DNA of 64,000 nt from Chaetoderma sp. LZ-2023a (GCA_034401795.1 CM067370.1:105751387-105815386); one strand, 5' to 3'. Shown: positions 42,601 to 53,301, numbered from the stretch's first letter. Program-made: numbers and translations. Notes: generated by a model not told the origin, from the letters alone.

Positions 42601-43149
42601 AAATTTTGTTGTGGGCTAGTGGTAAAGGGGTGGCTAATATGTAAAAACCTTGACATATTCAAGTCTCTCACACAGTAAGCGCAGGGTACCTTGTTTAAAA
42701 AAAAAATTCAAAACCACAAAAGAATGGTATTTAGTGCTGCCATGTGCTCTCTACAGTAGCATAATAACCAACCTGTTGATACTGGCTACTAAATGGCAGA
42801 AGCAGAAGCAGAATTAAGATTATATCGCGAGTCTGTCACTGTTCCTATGTTGTGATCCCCCTGTCTAACAGGGTAATGCTAAACTGGTTAGTCACTCCAT
42901 CACCAATTAGTATTATTCAGGTTATGCACTGTTCATCACAATGTTAGTCAGGAGAATAGAAGATTGATATTAAAAAAAATGATAAGAGTGTATGTACATT
43001 TACTACGATGGGTGTATCTACAATGTACCAGTGTTCATGTAACACAACTTTGTAGACAGATTCAGACCAGTCCACCTTTTTCTTTCTGCCTGCTTGCTTT
43101 GAAAAGATAATTCAGGTCTCTAGCTCTAAAGTGGTGTACCCTATAGCAC
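42601..43149. other. No gene seen
   Basis: Unassigned spacer, possibly 3' flank of the LINE that follows on the minus strand. Confidence 0.45.
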
Positions 43150-44715
43150 AGCCATCATGATGCAGATTTGTTGACTTGAAGTAGAGAAGGATCGGACAGA
43201 TATCTGAACTCTAGATGTAGCTCTTCTTTGCTAGGATCGAGCGTCAGGCTGATGAGCAAGTCATCGTTGATTTTGCTTTCGAGAAGGCTTTCTATATGTT
43301 TTCTGTAACATGTTGCACTAGGATAAGCATTTTTGCAGCGAAACAGGAAGTGTTCTATATTTTTTGGCTCTGAGTGGCATAGTGGGCATATATCAGATTC
43401 GCGACCATTAGTGAATCTCTTTCTTGCACTTTGGAGGGTATAAGTTCCAGTAAGGAGTTTTGCTTTGATGGTAGCTCATTGGACATCTCGTATATTGGCT
43501 GTTATGGTCCATATGTTGTGTATTATTCCAATCTTACAGTTGTCCACATTCAAATGTCTCAGAGAGGATTTAGTGTATGCTTCTTCCTGTAATGTCATGG
43601 TCCAAAAGGAGTTGATGCTTGAGCGTACTCTTGTGGTCCAAGCTGCCTTGTTTATGGGACTCTCCAGGAACTGTAATGGGCTACCAAAGTCATACTTTTT
43701 TAACAACATTGGAACCATGCAGAAACAACTCTTCTCTGATCGACGAGTGACTATCAGCTGTCTATGTGCTAGGTTTGCGATGGCAGAACATTTGGTACAG
43801 GCAATAGCAGCACACAGTGTGAGGCGCCACGCATCGATCTCAGCCTCGAATGTTCTGGCACCGAGAAGAAGGTATATGGCCGAATTTGCACATGATTTTG
43901 GGAGATGCTGGATATATCGCAAGGTCGTTCGGTGGAATAGCTCCAGGGCTTTTAGTTCATTTTGATTTATCCATACTGACTCTAAGCCGTGTGCATAACA
44001 CGATAAGACATACGTTGTGTATAATTTTTATGCCAGTGTAGGAGGAAGGCCGTTTAGTCCATGGAGTCCTGCTCCCATCATCATGTATAGGATACGACGT
44101 CCTTTGCTGATTCTATCTTGGAGAAGAGATGAAATTTGTGCTGTAGTATTGATACTTCTGTGGATACCTAAGTGTGTAAACTCATCAGATACTGGAACTG
44201 GCACGTTATCAATCTTCCAGCACCGCATGTCGTTCCAGATTTCAGTTGGTATGCTCGAGTTAAAAATTGATATAGATGTCTTCTTAAGATGTAGTCTGTA
44301 CCGTTCATAGTTTGCATAGGTCTCGACTGTTGATAGATTGAGCTGCATATCACTAAGAGAATCTGTCAGAAGAATGATATCATCAGCACAAGCGACCCTG
44401 TCCAGATCTATTGTGCCTATTTTGAAGCCTGAGTTTAGGAGACCAAGTTTGATTAGCAGATCATTTATAGTCATAGGCACTGGTAACGCCGCCTTGCCTG
44501 ACACCTTGATTAATATCGAAGTAATCACTGATTTGATTGTGGGATCTTACTCTGGTGGTTAAATCCTGATATGAGAGTGTTTTCATATGGAGCCAGGTGC
44601 CACAAATCCCGTAGTTGTGGTACATTCTGATTAGAGAGGCATGATTGACAACATCAAAAACTTTCTGAGCATCGATAGTTGCGTCTATCAGAGTTGATTC
44701 GGTGTTACATTGTAC
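43150..44715 (-). pseudogene. LINE X copy 1: reverse transcriptase 3' half
   Basis: Non-LTR retrotransposon ORF2, read right to left in several frames. It begins at 44715 with TLIDATIDAQKVFDVVNHAS (palm motif A, catalytic D) and INQGVRQGG; then ACADDIILLTDS (motif C, about 44400); then EFTHLGIHRS, GAGLHGLNGL, the 148-codon stretch at 43922-43476, and near 43395-43340 the zinc-binding tail DICPLCHSEPKNIEHFLFRC. At least two frameshifts (near 44530 and 43930) inactivate it. The endonuclease and ORF1 are absent here. I call this family LINE X because it recurs at 53.3-56.5 and 59.8-60.9 kb. Its clade is not settled. Confidence 0.87.
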
Positions 44716-44717
44716 AT

Positions 44718-44860
44718 CAAAATAAATGAATTTGAACTAGAACTACAGTAGATCAGAGGGCTTCTTATGTAGCCTGAAGCATAGTTCTCTTGTGTAGAAT
44801 GTCTCCAAGTGTGATTCCGTGAGCTTGCTTGCATCCAATATTATTTGCATGCAGTATATG
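44718..44860 (-). pseudogene. LINE 3' end fragment
   Basis: On the minus strand: MQIILDASKLTESHLETFYT, then RELCFRLHKK, then a stop and ATTCATTTATTTTGATGTAC. The same C-terminus occurs on the plus strand at 52556 (KLTDSHFETLNTYTRELCF). A LINE X-like tail joined directly to LINE X copy 1. Confidence 0.7.
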
Positions 44861-44913
44861 TGTCTGTTGCTACATCATTGCTGGTTTACTGAACAACTGA
44901 ACAAGTGCAATTG

Positions 44914-44963
44914 CTTCTTCTTCTTCTTCTTCTTCTTCTTCTTCTTCTTCTTCTTCTTCTTCT
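44914..44963. repeat. (CTT)n microsatellite, LINE tail
   Basis: On the minus strand this is a (GAA)n tract exactly at the 3' end of the CR1-like LINE at 44964-45494, so it is most likely its tail, expanded. Confidence 0.9.
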
Positions 44964-45494
44964 ATTACAGTACATCATGCATAGCTTGAGCATAGTCATA
45001 CTAGATGTCGCTGCAGAGGGAAGTTAACAATTTTCATTTACAATTAAAAATATGATGTCCCTAATTATCTATTAGCGTAGCCTCACAGACTGGACATTCA
45101 GCTTGAACATTGCCCAGTCTGGAATCTCGAGGACGTCAGCAAGCAATGAATTCCACAATTTGATTGTATCGGGATAGAATGATTTTTGGAAGCTAGTCAG
45201 TTTGCTGTATGGTACTAAAATGCTGTTATTATTAGCCTTCCTGGTAGCTGACTTAACTGGGTGAAGTTGATCACTTGGGATGTCAATCAGGTCATTGGCA
45301 ATCCTTTGCATCATAGTGACTTTTGATTTATCACAGCGTTCTTCAGGAGTTGGGATTTCTAGCTCCTGGAGCATTGCAGTAACACTGCTGTACCGGCTGT
45401 AGTAATTCTTGATGACGTGGGCTGATTTCTTCTGAACTTTTTCCAGTTTGTCAATGTTAGTCTTGCTATGCCCAATCGAATGCTGTTTAGTCAA
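44964..45494 (-). pseudogene. CR1-like LINE, 3' end (copy A)
   Basis: A 140-codon frame (45494-45072) with VQKKSAHVIKNYYSRYSSVT, MLQELEIPTPEERCDKSKVT and LWNSLLADVLEIPD, ending LNVQSVRLR. This is the C-terminal domain after the reverse transcriptase. 45071-44964 is the 3' UTR, then the (GAA)n tail. It is nearly the same as 54.5-55.1 kb over the whole length including the UTR, so they are two copies of one family. The 5' truncation is at about 45495. Confidence 0.88.
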
Positions 45495-45689
45495 CTATAG
45501 TTTGTTGGTACCCGATTCCCCTATTGAAATACTATTGCAGAAAATTTGGAGCTGCCTATCTGTCTCAATTAACACTTTCTGCCATCTTTATTAATGGCCT
45601 ACGAAAATGAGTTATTTTTGTCCACTAAGACATCAAAAAGCATCCATATGAGATAAAGTTCGAAGGAGATGGGCCTTAGATCTTCCCAC

Positions 45690-46260
45690 TCAGGGTTTGT
45701 TCACTTACTGGTTTACTTACAGATCCTCTTCTGACTGTAGGGTTGTACACCCTCTTCTGTCATCTCCGGGTCTTCTGCTATATTTGCTATGCTGCATGTG
45801 CTTTTTGTTGTGAATGTCTTCTCTATATTAAATCTGATTGGCTGGTGTTTGTCCAGACTACGTTCAAATGCTGGGGTCGTACCGGCACTGATAGTGCATC
45901 TGGTAAGCCATTCCAAATGTTGATAACTGTGTTAGTTTTTGCCGATGTTCAGTCTTTAATGCCCTTGGAGATTTTCACGGAATGGCCTCTGATTGTACTG
46001 TTGGTGACTAATAAGATGTTTAGCGGCACTCCCTCTCGGTCATATTTGCTGAGTAATATCTTGTGGAGTTCGATCATGTCATCTCTAAGTCGACAATATG
46101 CAAATGTTGGCAGGTTTATCAGTTTAAGTCTTTCTTCATCTGCATGTACTTATAGACCAGGTACATGACTTGCGGTCCTCCGCTACAGATTTTCCAGAGC
46201 TATAATTTGTCTTCTGAGGTATGGGCTCCAAACAAGTATATATATATTGAAGCTGGCTAT
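45690..46260 (-). pseudogene. Third LINE type, C-terminal fragment
   Basis: Across two minus-strand frames: DEERLKLINLPTFAYCRLRD, DMIELHKILLSKYD, TNSTIRGHSVKISK, then NTVINIWNGLPDALSVPV. This pattern (RL..LNLPTLAYRR.RGDMIE.YKI...YD and V..WN.LP..V) is the standard C-terminus of another CR1-like ORF2. The end near 45700 includes a tail rich in charged residues. It is not closely similar to copy A or to the 37.4 kb fragment. Confidence 0.82.
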
Positions 46261-46800
46261 ATCGAGAAATTCTATTCGTCTTCTAATGAGTCACTTCACT
46301 GAGATGCCTTTATTAATTTTCTCGTTGATATGAAAATCAAAGGTTAATTTGTCTTTCTGTGTTTGAAATTCCATGACTTTTCCATGACCAACATCAACAA
46401 ATTTTAGGACCTGCAACAATTAATATCTAGGAGATTTGTGCTTATGATGTAGCTACATAAATTACAAAACAAGTTATTCTGCTAAATGTCTGAATTTTGT
46501 AGAGAGAATTGGCTATGTTTAGGCTTGGATAATCACGAAATCAATCAGAGATGCATTACGAACGATAAAATATGCTAACCTATAAGCCACTAGAAACCGC
46601 GACTATCAAAATATTCACTTCGATTATCAGAATTGAACGAGGAATCCAATACCTTTTACAGATCTGAAATCGGTTCAGAACTGGCGGCGATATCAAAGAA
46701 TATTCAGACTTTATTTTGAAGCTCTGACTAAAAGAGATATTGCCATAGCACACGTGTTGGTAGGGTGAAGGCCAGCTATTACGTGGTCAGCGCACGTACC
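46261..46800. other. No gene seen
   Basis: Unassigned. It precedes the promoter-like region on the plus strand. Confidence 0.45.
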
Positions 46801-46825
46801 TCTTATATAACGCACACATACGCTG

Positions 46826-46900
46826 ATTGGTCGAGTCGTGCTGGTGTGATGTCACCATTTAGTATAAAAGGAGCTCTCAAATTTCGATCAAGTGACAGTT
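46826..46900 (+). promoter_or_regulatory. TATA promoter with CCAAT and CRE-like boxes
   Basis: ATTGG at 46826-46830, TGATGTCA at 46847-46854 and TATAAAAGG at 46863-46871. A start site is expected near 46893. The spacing is that of a polymerase II core promoter. It could serve the candidate peptide gene downstream or be the promoter of a lost LTR. Confidence 0.55.
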
Positions 46901-47019
46901 GGAGGTTGGTTCCGGTCCAAGAGGGAACAAACATTTGCTGAGCTCGCATTCTGCAATCTACACCGACGCAACTCATATCAGTCAGGTTCCCCTCAGGACA
47001 ACCACGTTCCACACCTCAA
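46893..47019 (+). other. Candidate 5' leader exon
   Basis: From the predicted start to the donor CTCAA|GTAAGTTT at 47020. It contains no ATG with a useful frame. Confidence 0.35.
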
Positions 47020-48645
47020 GTAAGTTTTTGAATACTCCTGGAAAGATATCACCAGGGATAATTTTCTAAATTAAAAGAAGGCTCCCCACTACCAACAACT
47101 TCAGAGGGACCTTCTCTGCAGTGTGGCCTTTTGGCCGCATGTACCATCCAAACTAGTATGTAGGATGTTTGGTGTTCGCTGATATCTCTCCAAATCTGCC
47201 GTACCACGTCGAAATAGTGGTGATGAACAATACGCGTATCCAGTGCTTCAGTTTTAATATTTTAGACAGCAGTCCAGATTAAGACATTGCTTTACGCGCT
47301 GCAAGAGCTAAGCAACGTGTGTTGTCTTGTGCCGCAAATTATGAATCCTGCATTATTATTACTACAAACGTAGCCTTCATAACAAGGAGGGCATCTTCAA
47401 AATCTGCACCAAGAACCAGTGCAAACATCATTGTGGTAAATTAGACTTTATAAAGATTGCGGCTGGCTATGAGCCATTGTATGTAACTTATTCATCACTG
47501 TTCCTGAGCATGAGCCATATCAGTTAGACAGCCTGCGGCAATCCACCAAGCAGCAACTGCAGAACCATGCCAGCTCATGCCGCACTTATGTGACATATCA
47601 ACAACATGTGACGTTTCTGAAAATTGCACTGATGACTAATAGGTGCACCACATAATTCATGTTTAATTACTTTCATTTTCTTAGGTATCAGTGACTAATG
47701 GGTACACTAAGGTCGGTTGTGACTGCCATTACTATTTTTACTGTATATATTATTTTCATTTATCAAGTGCTGATGACTAACAGGCACCGCAAGGTCGGTT
47801 GTGATCTCGTCGGTTATTGTATTGTATAAATCTGTAATGTGGCAGTAGCCATCTAAGTTTAAACTGTTTAGTAGTTAGATCATTATTATTCTTTCAAAAA
47901 TACTTGGACCACACTTTGCTTAAGCTACAGCATACATCATCAACAAGCACATCACCTTGTCTCTCCCCACAGCAACACATTTTCACTAAGTCGCTGCTCG
48001 TGCTCACACAGTAAGCACGACATGTGGCCACTAAACCTAACTATGATAGCTTAATAGGATAGGTTAAAAGTAGCTAGGGATAACTACTCACCTGAAGGAG
48101 ACTGTTTAATGTAAAACCTCTGTCCCGAGTGCTGCAGCTCCATCATACACGCACACTGGCAATTTCAATAATTGGCCACTCACTTTAAGGCCTTCTAAAT
48201 CTAATATACGAGTAGCTGTCTCTTCCTACTCTTCTCCGACCATCCGGCCTATTAATTGTCTGGACCTCCCTCCGCCGCATTGGTTAGGGCTGATCTAAGA
48301 AACTATTGGGGTTTCTTGATGGTCTGAATCAAGGTGTTGATGACCACACACTCCCCTCTGTATCTCCGGATACTTGTTAGTTAAGCCTTTTTGCCAAAGT
48401 AGGAATCACTGCGAAAATATAATTATTGTAGGCTGGCCAGTAGTGAATTCTTTTGGGCAACTTTCCGTAGTCCTAAACTAGGTAAACGTTAGCTGATATG
48501 GTTCGCTCTCAAAACGCTAGGTGACAGATAAAAACACAGATCACCCTCTAACTCAATGGTGACTGGGTGCAGCCTATGAGCCCTCCATGCCTTCACAGGA
48601 AGGTCACCACAGTTGGTTATCTGTCTTTCTCCCCACTGTAAATAG
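47020..48645. other. Candidate intron; small direct repeats
   Basis: Around 47629-47815 a unit with TGACTAATGGGTACACTAAG and GGTCGGTTGTGA is repeated two to three times. Near 47390 a short frame reads ICTKNQCKHHCGK, without support. No other gene seen. Confidence 0.4.
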
Positions 48646-48649
48646 ATAC

Positions 48650-49160
48650 ATGCTTTCTAATGCTTTTGCAATGTGGCTTGTCCATGTCTTGTTATTTGTG
48701 GTTGTGCTGCAGTATGCAGAGGGATCGCTCATCGATTATCAAACTACCAACAGACATGTGCGCGCTGCTGGCCTGAGTGAGTGTCCCAGTGGGTACATGC
48801 CATGAGACGTGGCTACCCGGGGCCATCCACAAGGAAGGCAACCCATTTCAAAGTTAAGTAAGTACTAAGCCACTTGCGGCCTAAAATCATGGATGTTCAG
48901 GCTTAAAAACTAAATGATAGTCTAGCTCCTCAAGAAGGCCTGCAGAAATAAAGCAGTGACTACCAACTCAGTACTTTTAACTCACATAAGGTGGCAGCAT
49001 TGAATTCTTCAGAAATCAGCAACACCATCTTCACGTAAACCAGTGTACATCCCTCATGCAAATAACTACACTAGGTTGATTCATTTTCTCATCTTTAGCA
49101 TTGTGTGAATGGGGGAGTGGTCCCTTTTGCCGCATCTCCTCTTCCGCTTCGGCGTTGTAG
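48650..49160 (+). CDS. Candidate two-exon secreted peptide gene
   Basis: Not recognised as any family. The first coding exon follows the acceptor TTTCTCCCCACTGTAAATAG (exon from 48646), starts at ATG 48650 and ends at 48776 before GTGAGTGT. The second follows a strong acceptor (CATTTTCTCATCTTTAG) at 49099 and stops at 49160. The phases agree (1), giving 62 residues. Residues 8-25 are a hydrophobic core followed by a small-residue stretch (MWLVHVLLFVVVLQYAEG), like a signal peptide. The C-terminal part holds a cysteine pair, LCEWGSGPFCR. ATTAAA signals lie at 49236 and 49247. Without splicing, the frame runs on to 48805. All of this is prediction: no homologue is known to me, and the surroundings are retroelement-rich. 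Confidence 0.25.
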
Positions 49161-49241
49161 GCATTTTCCTGGGATGGTGGCCGGCGCGAGGCACTTTCCT
49201 CTCGCAAGCAATAATTATTGGCCAGCCTGAGGCATATTAAA

Positions 49242-49789
49242 TTTATATTAAACCAGCTAAGTAGCCGCGTTAGGACCCTCCCTCATAGGGATACCTTTTA
49301 GAATATACCAATTAAACAGCAGTTAGGTACCGCTGGCGAGATATAGAATGGACAGCACCATTTCGTTTCTATATACATATATCTATAAAGCAGCAAACGA
49401 GTACGATTGTTTAGCGCTTATAAACAGTTTTAGGATCAGTCTCAATACTCCATATAACTTCAGGGAATGAACCGACACACTGGTAATATGAACAGCCGGG
49501 ATGATACGGTAATGTTCAACTTCTGCGGCAATGGTCGCGTGGCTCCACTGGAACGTGATCGTTCCACCGACTCTAGAGGTCGGTCTTTGTGGACACCAGA
49601 GATGCACAGCAATCCTGTACAATCCCTGAGGCCAACTAACCAGCAGCATCGGGCTGACGTACCGCACAGGTACAAGTCAGATTTAGCAGATGATATCCTG
49701 GAGCAGCACACACACCCGGAGGCTACACTGTTTCCATAGCTACAGCTACAGCTATCTCAATACCTTTAGCTAACTGTACCTGGGATTCT
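49242..49789. other. No gene identified
   Basis: The 90-codon plus-strand frame at 49467-49739 has no motif. The right end grades into the antisense gag remnant. Confidence 0.4.
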
Positions 49790-49972
49790 GAAAGCAAACA
49801 TTAACTGCATATAAGCCAAACTGACAAACTAGTCGGTCACCAATAACATCATTTAATGTGTCACCGAACTCTCAGTGCTTGGAGAGCTTCCTTAATTCTG
49901 AAACATATGTGCTAACCAATTCCCCTTCTCCCTGTTCACGCTTGCGGAACCAAAAACGCTTTGCATACACTT
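49790..49972 (-). pseudogene. Ty3/gypsy gag remnant, antisense to the pol beside it
   Basis: The capsid part of a gypsy-type gag. On the minus strand it reads REQGEGELVSTYVSELRKLS, then a stop where a cysteine is expected, then EFGDTLNDVIGDRLVC. This is the conserved gag stretch (QREGES...FV..LR.LA..CEFG..L...I.DR.VCG). Further on the frame breaks. It points away from the pol remnant that starts immediately to the right, so the two parts of the element are in head-to-head orientation. Confidence 0.82.
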
Positions 49973-51577
49973 GCATAGTTCCTAAGCCTAAAAGGCCCCA
50001 AGAGATTAGAATGTGCATAGATATGAGGCAGCATAATAAAACAATTGTGACAGAGCGCCACATTACTCCAACTGTATATGATGTCCAGAATAAACTAAAT
50101 GGGTTGAGTATATTCTCCAAACCAGATCTTAGAGATACATATCAACAACTGGAACTTCATCCAGAGTCCAGAAATATTACCACTTTCTCAACGCATGTCG
50201 GTTTAAGGCATTATAAAAGGTTATCGCATGGTGTCAACAGTGCATTAGAAGTATTCCAGAATGTAATAGACCCGGGGATCGAAAGCATACTAGGTGCTAT
50301 TAATATATCAGATGATACACTCATATTCAGAGATAATCAAGTATCTCATGATAGAGCACTTATTGCAGTATTTGAGAGGTAACTAGAAACTCTGAATGCA
50401 TCTAAATGTGAATACAACAAGCAGTCACTTGAATTCTTTGGTTTCATCTTTTCGGAGCAAGGAATGTCACCTGATCCGGGTAAGATTAAAGCCTTAACAG
50501 AGCTTCCTGAGCCCAAGTCAAAGCAAGAGGTACATAGCCTGTTGGGGATGGTAAACTACAGTGCACAATTCATAGAAGATTTCACAGCTCTCTGAAAGCT
50601 TGTGCACAAAGACATGAAATTTGAATGGGACAAAGAGCAGCAAGAAGCAGTTGAGAAAAATTTTGATGTGTGCAGGCGAACAGTATTTAAGTGATTGTCG
50701 ATGCATCACCTGTTGGGCTAAGTACTGTATTAGTACAGTGTGACAATTCAGAAAAGTCAAATGTGGCATATGGAAGTCGGTCATTGACTCCTGTAGAACA
50801 AAGATGCTGTCAGTTATAGCATGGAGCATTGGCTGTGGTGTGGGCCTGTGAATACAACCATTTGTACGCACATGGACAACACGTTACCATTGATACTGAT
50901 CGCAAGTCATTACTTGGAATGTATTGCAATCCAAAAGCCAATTTACCTCCAAGACTAGAACATTGGTGTCTGAGATTGCAAGCATATGACTTCACACTTG
51001 TATACTAATGTGGGGAAAATGATCCAGCTGATCATTGTCATGCCATCCTCTGAACACAGAGGCGGATAGCAGAGAACAGAAAGTTGTCAAGGAGTATGTA
51101 AACTTTATTTGTACTGAAGCAATTCCTAAAGCGATGACATTAGAGCAGGTCAAAGCGGAAACACGTCAAGACTTGACTCTCAACTCAGTAATCAAGCTTA
51201 TCAAAGATGGACAGTGGCATGAAATTGCCAAGTCCAGACCTAATTATTCTACACTGCTATCATTTAGTAAGCTTCAAAACGAATTAATGTTCAATGGCGC
51301 TGAATGCAGAAGATCTGATTCTCAACCATATTGCCAGCAGTTCTGCAAAAACAGGCTGTGGACATCGCACTTGAAGAACACTAAGGAATCAACAAGACTT
51401 GGTTTTCTGGCATGGATAAGATGGTGAAAGATAAAGTCGAATAGTGTGTTGCCTGTAAAGCTGTTGTTAAAATGACAAAGTTGCTTAATGGCCTGTGATA
51501 AGAAGTCAGCATCGATTTCTGTGGCAAATTTATCCCAAAGCAACACTACACAAACCTGGTTTCAATTGCAGACCATG
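49973..51577 (+). pseudogene. Ty3/gypsy pol remnant (reverse transcriptase, RNase H, integrase start)
   Basis: Retrotransposon polyprotein in its usual order, broken by several stops. Reverse transcriptase from VPKPKRPQEIRMCIDMRQ (about 49980) with FSKPDLRDTYQQLEL (first catalytic D) and INISDDTLIF (the D-D pair, about 50300). Thumb region with LEFFGFIFSEQGM and LGMVNYSAQFI. RNase H with VIVDASPVGLS (about 50692), HGALAVVWACEYNHLYAHG and DTDRKSLLGM. Integrase N-terminus with GINKTWFSGMDKMV and CVACK (zinc-binding part), and VSIDFCGKFIP (start of the catalytic core, about 51510). It stops near 51577, where the next fragment begins. The protease and the 5' part of the reverse transcriptase are missing. 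Stops at 50382, 50595 and 50820, among others, rule out function. Confidence 0.9.
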
Positions 51578-52153
51578 AGGCGTAGAACGTTTTCTTTCTG
51601 ATACAGACTTTGCCAAATCTGTTTCCAGGCTCTCTGTTATGTGATAGCTGATGACATGCCCAAATTTGTTGAGAATCTCAACAATTCTACGACTTCCAAT
51701 CATGCGCTTTACGCCAAGGCTAGTCAGAAGATGTTTAGCTGGCTTAAGTCTCCTTCGGTTTGTTTCATAAATGGCATCATCTGCAGCTGATTTGGCATAA
51801 TTCTCAGACTTTCCTTCTTTAAAACCTGTAGATACTATGTATAAGATACAGAAAAGGTCTATCAAAACAACAGGAGGTTTGACGTGCCCTTTAGCGATGG
51901 CTTGTGATTGGATACAGCAGTTCACTGCAGTTGTGTTGTAGTGCAAGGACACATCTGCGAAGGTGTAATGCAGCTTCTTTAACATATGATTATGGGGCTT
52001 CTCCAGTGGTATGTGATGTAACTTGATGAAGCACATCATATCGAAGGACATACCCATTTTTAACATGTTGAGGAGCCTCAAGTTGTGAATCATCTGAAGA
52101 TGCAGAAAACAGATAGGTTTTGTCGTCATACGAGAAATGATTACACATTTCAC
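51545..52153 (-). pseudogene. Fragment of an unidentified multi-copy invertebrate protein
   Basis: An open minus-strand frame of 207 codons whose C-terminal half looks strongly protein-like: GFKEGKSENYAKSAADDAIY, then KHLLTSLGVKRMIGSRRIVE, ILNKFGHVISYHITESLETD, and ERKRSTPHGLQLKPGLC. I recall similar sequences (a GH.ISYH..E.IET.LA motif followed by TP.G....PGL) in many predicted proteins of cnidarians and molluscs, with no assigned function and repeat-like copy number. The start at 52153 is only the first ATG of the frame. The C-terminal end is lost at the junction with the gypsy integrase, in a zone of about 51545-51580 where both readings are plausible. Confidence 0.6.
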
Positions 52154-52555
52154 ATAATACTGTCTAGAGCTAAAATGGCAACTTTTTCTTAGGTATGGTG
52201 CATACCATTAAAATAGTAATATCTTTCGAGCCCATTGGCATATCTCTTTATACTTTGCGTCATTGGCAAGGCAATTATATACCAGTTAAAATAAAATGTA
52301 TAACCTCTATGCGATACATGAACTAGTGTGCAGGATAATGAATTACAACAAAGTAACCATATAAAAATAGGGGCCAAAAAATTGTCAAAATTTATATGAG
52401 GATAGGGTAATTCATATGCGTCTTACTTGAAAATGTTCGTACAAATTTTTGTAAGTTGCACATTAAAAAAAAACTGTATACAATTTACCAATAGGAACCA
52501 CACCCAAACCATTTGGCCATTTTAGGTAAACAAATCTCCACTAACTCCTGGACTA
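52154..52555. other. No gene seen
   Basis: AT-rich and unassigned. Confidence 0.5.
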
Positions 52556-52911
52556 AGACGAATGGTACATGCAAATAATATTGGATGCAAGCAAGCTCAC
52601 AGATTCACACTTTGAGACATTAAACACATATACAAGAGAACTATGCTTCATCCTGCATAAGAAGCGTACTGCTCTCCTCCGATTCAGCTCTGATAGAATC
52701 GCCCGTGAAAAGACAAACAATGACACCATGACTTAGTGTAAATAGTGTACATTGCAAAAACTTATAATGAACTTGGTTAGGGTTACACTAGCTCCTAGTA
52801 AGGGGTCCGCCGCTGTATATGCTCAGTCATTTGTGACCTTTCTGTTGTATAAATGTAAAATCTATGTACCATATGAAAATAAAAAATTTTGAATCTTCAA
52901 ATCTTGAATCT
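52556..52911 (+). pseudogene. LINE 3' end with TTGAATC-type tail
   Basis: The C-terminal coding part is MQIILDASKLTDSHFETLNT, then YTRELCFILHKKRTALLRF and SSDRIAREKTNNDTMT with a stop (about 52731). Its 3' UTR shows GTCCGCCGCTG as at 41766, and the tail is AAAATTTTGAATCTTCAAAT with CTTGAATCTTGA. Same protein tail as the minus-strand piece at 44718-44860. Confidence 0.78.
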
Positions 52912-53301
52912 TGAGCTCCTTGTTTGGAGTTTCGCCTTATCTGTATCTGTGTTGGTAACTCCAGCCTCGATGGGCTAACCCCTACTCAAGCAGGTTAAGT
53001 AGTGACGAATAATGTTTGTATTTCAATGTCTATTTTAAAAATATACAAATATTAACTGTACAGTTCATGAAATCCGAAATTAGCCCTGCCTACACACAGC
53101 AGTATACAAGTTGTAGGACGACTAACCCGTAACGATATGCCCGTATTACTAGCTCAAGGTGATCAGTTCCACATGGCGAGAAAGTGAGTGTTTAATGTAC
53201 AGCATGTATTGTGTGCAGGGTTAACGTTCAACAAGCATAATACACAAAGCAGCGACAAGAGTCCGTGCATCTATACACACTGAGTTAGTAGCTCGGATCA
53301 C
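52912..53301. other. No gene seen
   Basis: Unassigned 3' flank of the LINE on the minus strand. Confidence 0.45.

Noticed and set aside
42187..42671. Two long minus-strand frames (112 and 143 codons) with repeated ACPT/VGMSY words
   Set aside because: They are translations of the degenerate minisatellite. The repeats recur in all frames and have no start or domain logic.
43465..43965. 166-codon plus-strand frame
   Set aside because: Antisense to the LINE X ORF2 segment at 43476-43922, which has family motifs on the minus strand.
45743..46168. 141-codon plus-strand frame with a hydrophobic start
   Set aside because: Antisense to the LINE C-terminal fragment with RLKLINLPTFAY and WNGLPD on the minus strand.
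47385..47440. Short cysteine-rich reading ICTKNQCKHHCGK
   Set aside because: No open frame of useful length, no start, no convincing splice sites around it, and no recognisable family.
48587..48805. Unspliced 72-codon frame as the peptide gene
   Set aside because: The region before the second M is probably intron (pyrimidine-rich, ending CTGTAAATAG), and without splicing the cysteine-containing exon is lost. The spliced model is kept as a candidate only.
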